Shown one piece after another: positions 59,776 to 64,000 of a stretch of DNA of 64,000 nt (positions within the stretch are counted from its first letter, which is position 1; each line of letters starts with the position of its first letter). The translations under genes and the position numbers were made by a program. Below the pieces are notes generated by a model, which searched no databases, had not been told where the DNA came from, and worked only from the letters and a program-made list of their open reading frames with translations. Location of the stretch: positions 23,416,741 through 23,480,740 of the forward strand of contig NC_092182.1 of the NCBI RefSeq assembly GCF_043641665.1, given 5' to 3'. The stretch is from Enoplosus armatus (lineage: Eukaryota; Chordata; Actinopteri; Centrarchiformes; Enoplosidae).

Positions 59776-60780
59776 CTGCGTTAATAGATGATGGTTTAAA
59801 CAAAATCGCCTCAATCGATTCACTTTACGGTGAACCAGGTGAGGCAGAGAGCCTCCATTATAAACCCTGTATAACTTGTGACAAGTGTCTGACTATAAAT
59901 TGACATGGACTGACTGCATAATGACTGGCACTCTGTGGTTTGTTGGGTACTGATTGTTGAAATTAACAAAAAGGATACACAACCTTTGTGATGCATATTG
60001 AGGCAAAAGAAGGCTGCATTTCTGTGCTGGATTTATTTTGGTCTTTGGAATGGGACAGACCTTGTTAAACTGTTGATGACCCTTTTTGTCCACACTTTGA
60101 AGGAGGTGGCAACTGACTTGAGACATAATTAACATGTACTCTACTTTGACATCCAGAGCATCTTCATATTGCTGATCAGCTTACGTTTTCTGACTAGCTT
60201 CACTAGTTTAAAGACTCATTTGTGCAGGATGGAAACTGTCGTGGAGAGAAGTCGTGGATGGAGGACAAAGTGGAAGATGGGAGAGGAGATGACTAGAGTA
60301 AAGTAGAAGATAGAAAAAAGTATGAGGAGTAAAAGCTGAGGGTGAAAAGAGGTAAAAGCCCTGAAGTTAGGACCATTTTTTGTGTGTGTGTGGCTGTGAG
60401 ACGTGGCAGAACGAGGCCTGGCCAACCGGCAGATCTGTTCCATATGTTTCCTGGAGAAAGCAAGAGAGGCAGCTCCCATCCACCCCACCCACAGCACAAA
60501 GAGTCTTCATTTAAAAAGACAAAACAGTCGAAAAGCAAACCATCCACAGTACTACGTCGTCGTACAGTACTGCAGCGCCGTCTCGTTTTCTGTGGACTGT
60601 AGATATCAGTTTCAGGTTAAGATGGATCTGACAAAGGCAGCTTGCAGGTGTTGGGTTTCTGGGAGTCTGCAGGGAGCTGGCTGCTGTTTGACAGGGGCCT
60701 CCCAGAGAGACTGAGAGGGCAAAGAAAACACACACACAGCCGTCACGTTTTCACATTGGTTTCATCACATTCATCATTTC

Positions 60781-60798
60781 TGTGTGTGTGTGTGTGTT
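60781..60798. repeat. (GT)n microsatellite
   Basis: About nine GT units. Confidence 0.75.
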
Positions 60799-61059
60799 AC
60801 AAATGAATAACTTTTTCAAAGAAACTTCCATATAGACCCAATATTATTACCTGAATTTACTGGAAATTTGTTATATCACAATGCCCATTGTTTTACACGG
60901 GATGGAAAAAATAGAAAATTTTGGGTTCAAAATAGAACCCAACCCATTTACCCATCAGTAAAATTCAATCAATCAATCAAGTGAAAAAGAGTTAGTGTTT
61001 TTATTATTATTTATTATGCATTATGTTTTCATGTTGGCCATCCGTCCATTCCATTCTCA

Positions 61060-61645
61060 TGAACACGATATCTCAGGAAATCCTTGAGGGAATTTTTTCA
61101 AATCTGGCAGAAATGTCCACTTTGACTCGAGGATGAACTGATTAGAATTTGGTGGTCAAAGGTCACTGTGACCTCACAAAACACGTTTTTGGACAAAACT
61201 CAAGAACTGATGACCATATTTCACAGTTGGTCAGACAATGAATTGGTAAGACTTTTGACTCAAAGGTCAAAGGACACTGTGACCTAAAAATGACCTTGAC
61301 AAACATGTTTTTGGCCACAACTCAAGAATGTATGAGGTAATTATGACAAAATTTCACACAGATGTTTAATGGTGATGATGAAGTGAAGTGAAAGGTTGAC
61401 TTCACTGTGACATCTAATGTCCTAGAAAATCACATTTATGACCATTATTCAGCATCGTAACCCAGGAACAGACGGGGTAATTGTGACCTTATTTCATAGT
61501 TGGTCGGACACTGAGTAGGTGACACTTTTGACTCAAAGGTCATTGTGGCCTCAAAATAGGTTTTTAGCCATAATCTAAGAATGAATTGGGCGTTTCCAGA
61601 TTTCACACACACATGTTGACCGGGACGACACAATGAGTAAACAAT
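61060..61645. repeat. Internally repeated 'caaaggtcactgtgacc' fish repeat
   Basis: Three diverged sub-units each carry a ggtcaaaggtcactgtgacc-like core, an acaaaayrtgtttttggcca-like block and an aactcaagaa block. Familiar from many fish introns. The first core is a perfect AGGTCACTGTGACCT palindrome (61160-61174). Confidence 0.7.
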
Positions 61646-62438
61646 AACGTCCACTCTGCCTTTCACTTCCTACCTCATTCTGAATTTCAAGCATCATTGG
61701 AATCACGTGACCGCAAACCACGTATTGTAGCGCGCCTAGCTAATTGTGATCATGTGAGTGAGTGAGTTTAGTTTCTTCTTTTGCATCTAAAATTGCCAAG
61801 ACATAACAAAAATGCCCCATTTTGTGTAGTTATATTCTATAAGAATCCATCTTTACATAGTAATCAAGTACATGTGTACCTGTTTAGCCAATACATCTAT
61901 GATAATCCTTCGTTAATCAGTTCAACAATGTATATTTACTGGAATCATACATATGTATGATCACTATAGTGATAACTTCCATTTAGCCAAAAAATACACT
62001 TGACTTTCATTCAATTGCATCTAAGTATTCACAACATTTTATATGAGTCTGGACAGACATGGATGTAAACTGGAAGTTGACTGCAGGGTGGTAATTCTAG
62101 TTTATTGATACATCTGAACAGATCTCCAGTATGTGGTCCTGTGTTCTGTCTGTTCATTAACATTTGGTCTACATGGACACTTAATTGTGTTGGTGGATAC
62201 GTTTGAAATATTGGGGTAAGGAATAGTTTTAAAATAAATCAGTTTCTTGTAGGGTCAAATGTTTTACAATGATTAATCAATTATCACTTGATCCAGGTAC
62301 AAAGTATCAAAAAAATGTGATTGAGATACAATTGAGCAAACTCAATCCTCTGAGGAAGACAGTGTGATACAGTTGAAAGCTCAGGAAAAAAATAGTAACT
62401 GGACCTTGATTTGCGATTGTTTTCTTCTCTTCCATTAA

Positions 62439-62635
62439 AGGAATACTTTGATATTTTTGGAAATTCATGTATTTGCTTTCAGCAGCTTTTAAACTCACTA
62501 ATCAACATTTTATATATTGTTTGTTAAATCTGTACAAAAATCGAAGAGAAATAAAGAAGTGAAATGTTGCAAAGCAAGTTCAAAAGATTTATGAAATGTT
62601 GTCATACAAAGGAAATGTGTTTTGTAAATGTTCCT
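62439..62635. mobile_element. Small TTAA-flanked MITE-like element
   Basis: TTAA at 62435-62438 and 62636-62639 flank 197 bp that starts AGGAATACTTTGATATTTTT and ends, reverse-complemented, AGGAACATTTACAAAACACA. Non-coding; related in head to the repeat at 24668. Confidence 0.5.
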
Positions 62636-63267
62636 TTAAGGAATTATTTGAAGATTTCCAAGACCTCTCGTCCTTTGACTAGTTTCCAAATAAGTCCAAC
62701 TACTAGAGAGTTGCTTATTGTAGAAATAATGATAGAGTAGACAGATTTGACAACAATAGGAAAGCATAGAAAAAACAGCACAGTTTAGACAAAATGGACC
62801 CCTATATTGTCCAATTGCAGAATAGAGGGTTAGTCTCACAGGAGGCCACAGTCTCTCAACACTGTAGACTTCTGAACCAATCTGAACCAATCACTATCTG
62901 GGTGTCTTCAGTCTTTTGGGTCAATCTCCAGACCTACACTGACACCAAGAAAACTACCAGTTACTTGTTAGTGTGCAGTGACATCTGCTGGTGGGTGAAG
63001 CAATAGCTCAACTGGTCTTTATCAGCCTCCTACAATGGAAACCAACACTAGTCCCAGTTAACATTTAGCTGCAGTGAGAATGGAGAACTCACTTTTTTAT
63101 AGGTCTGAACTGATTGCTTATTGTTTTACTAACAAAGGAAAGACACTGGCAGAATAATTTGACAATTTTTCACAATAAACTAAACAAGGTAATGCTCACT
63201 ACAATATCACATCTGCGCCCCCTACGGCAAGTTCAAAGTGAATATCACGAAGAAACATTACTTAGAA

Positions 63268-63733
63268 CAGGGGTGCCCAATACGTCGATCGCAATCTACC
63301 GGTCGATCGCAAAGGTAGTGTGGGTAGATCGCATGGCATTGAAAAAAATAGACGTCAGCCTATCATCCATCCTCACTATGAAATTTGTCACTTGATTGAC
63401 ATACAGGGCAGCCAGTCTGACATCTGATCTTTTCTGACACATGGGTCACCACGCATGTGCGTACAAGTGCACCAAGTGCGGCAAAATGCATCCCTGGCTG
63501 ATTCCATTCAGTGCAAGTCATCAGAGTAAGGTAATGAAAAAAATGTACAGAGTTATATTGTGCAATATGGGTTCATGCAGTTATGCAAGGTACACCAACA
63601 TATATTGTACATATAAAGAATACTCAATATATTTATAAATAAATATATGTTTTGCATTTTTTTAGTAGGTAGATCATTTTGACTTGGTCATTTTATAAGT
63701 CGCTCACTTGCTGAAAAAGTGTGTGCACCCCTG
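63268..63733. mobile_element. Non-autonomous hAT element with perfect 8-bp TSD
   Basis: Starts CAGGGGTGCCCAA and ends, reverse-complemented, CAGGGGTGCACA. The flanks are identical 8-mers acttagaa (63260-63267 and 63734-63741). An 8-bp duplication with CAGGGGTG termini is diagnostic of the hAT superfamily. The 466-bp body has no transposase. Subterminal gtagatc-type motifs occur at both ends (cgatcgcaatctaccggtcg and ggtagatcattttgacttgg). Confidence 0.9.
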
Positions 63734-63744
63734 ACTTAGAATTA

Positions 63745-64000
63745 GTGCTGAAACGTTAGTTGATTTATTGATTCGTCAATCAAAGGCAATTGATTGGCAG
63801 TAGTTTTGATAATCTATGAATTGTTTCTCATTTTTAAAGCAAAAATGCCAAACATTTTTGGTTCCAGCTTCTCGAATGTGAGGATTTTCTGGTCTTCTAT
63901 ATCATTGTAAACTGTATGTCGTTGGGTTTTGGACTGTTGGTCGGACTGTCAAGACATATTAAGACGTAACCTCGGGCTCTGAGAACTTTTGATGGACATT
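63745..64000. repeat. Dispersed 'attaatcgatta' fish repeat, cut by window end
   Basis: Contains gtgctgaaacgttagttgat, gataatctatgaattgtttc, cgaatgtgaggattttctgg, ggactgttggtcggactgtc and acttttgatggacatt at the edge. Same block order as 7018-7245. Confidence 0.7.

Larger units (their letters stand above)
43226..64000. other. 20.8-kb gene-poor region upstream of ogn
   Basis: I recognise no coding gene on either strand. If cenpp continues as in mammals this is cenpp intron; otherwise it is intergenic. The recognisable contents are repeats, listed separately. Isolated GC-richer patches at 58290-58490 and 60400-60720 stand out from the AT-rich background but have no protein I know. Confidence 0.5.

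Noticed and set aside
60342..60735. Overlapping 74-103 aa ORFs on both strands
   Set aside because: No domain, no splice pattern and no similarity to known neighbours such as aspn, omd or ecm2.

Overview
The window looks like a stretch of a teleost (probably percomorph) fish nuclear genome. The genes have many short exons with GT..AG introns and vertebrate protein families. The non-coding DNA is AT-rich and carries fish-type dispersed repeats: Tc1-like and hAT elements, TTAA-flanked MITE-like elements, tRNA-SINE-like tails, LINE fragments and (CA)n/(GT)n microsatellites. There is no bacterial, phage or CRISPR content. Exon boundaries were placed by eye from splice sites, reading phase and remembered mammalian homologues; no alignment was run.

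Layout. At 2.6-8.5 kb, minus strand: gpr37l1, an orphan class A GPCR in two coding exons around a 4.2-kb repeat-rich intron. At 10.3-20.9 kb, minus strand: nol8, a nucleolar RRM protein with 17 coding exons that join in phase to 1246 aa, including a large acidic exon with a long poly-Glu run. Head-to-head with it from about 20.9 kb, plus strand: cenpp, a kinetochore CCAN subunit. Five coding exons (21559-30830) give the first 196 residues; I could not find the last third. At 35.7-43.1 kb, minus strand: ogn (mimecan), a class III small leucine-rich proteoglycan, six coding exons, 283 aa. In mammals OGN lies inside a CENPP intron on the opposite strand. Because the cenpp end is missing before the ogn locus, the same nested arrangement probably holds here, with the last cenpp exons beyond the right edge.

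From 43.2 to 64 kb I recognise no coding gene. The stretch holds repeats, several microsatellites, a hAT element with a perfect 8-bp target-site duplication, and a repeat carrying a perfect palindromic nuclear-receptor site. Outside the genes, the most interesting points are: nested TTAA/Tc1 elements at 1.6-2.6 kb; a possible small plus-strand gene with CCAAT and RFX X-box motifs at 10.0-10.3 kb; a perfect hairpin just inside an ogn intron; and a near-perfect hairpin in a cenpp intron. I did not find an undescribed multi-gene system. The four genes are conserved vertebrate genes, and only nol8/cenpp (shared promoter) and cenpp/ogn (probable nesting) show a structural relationship.
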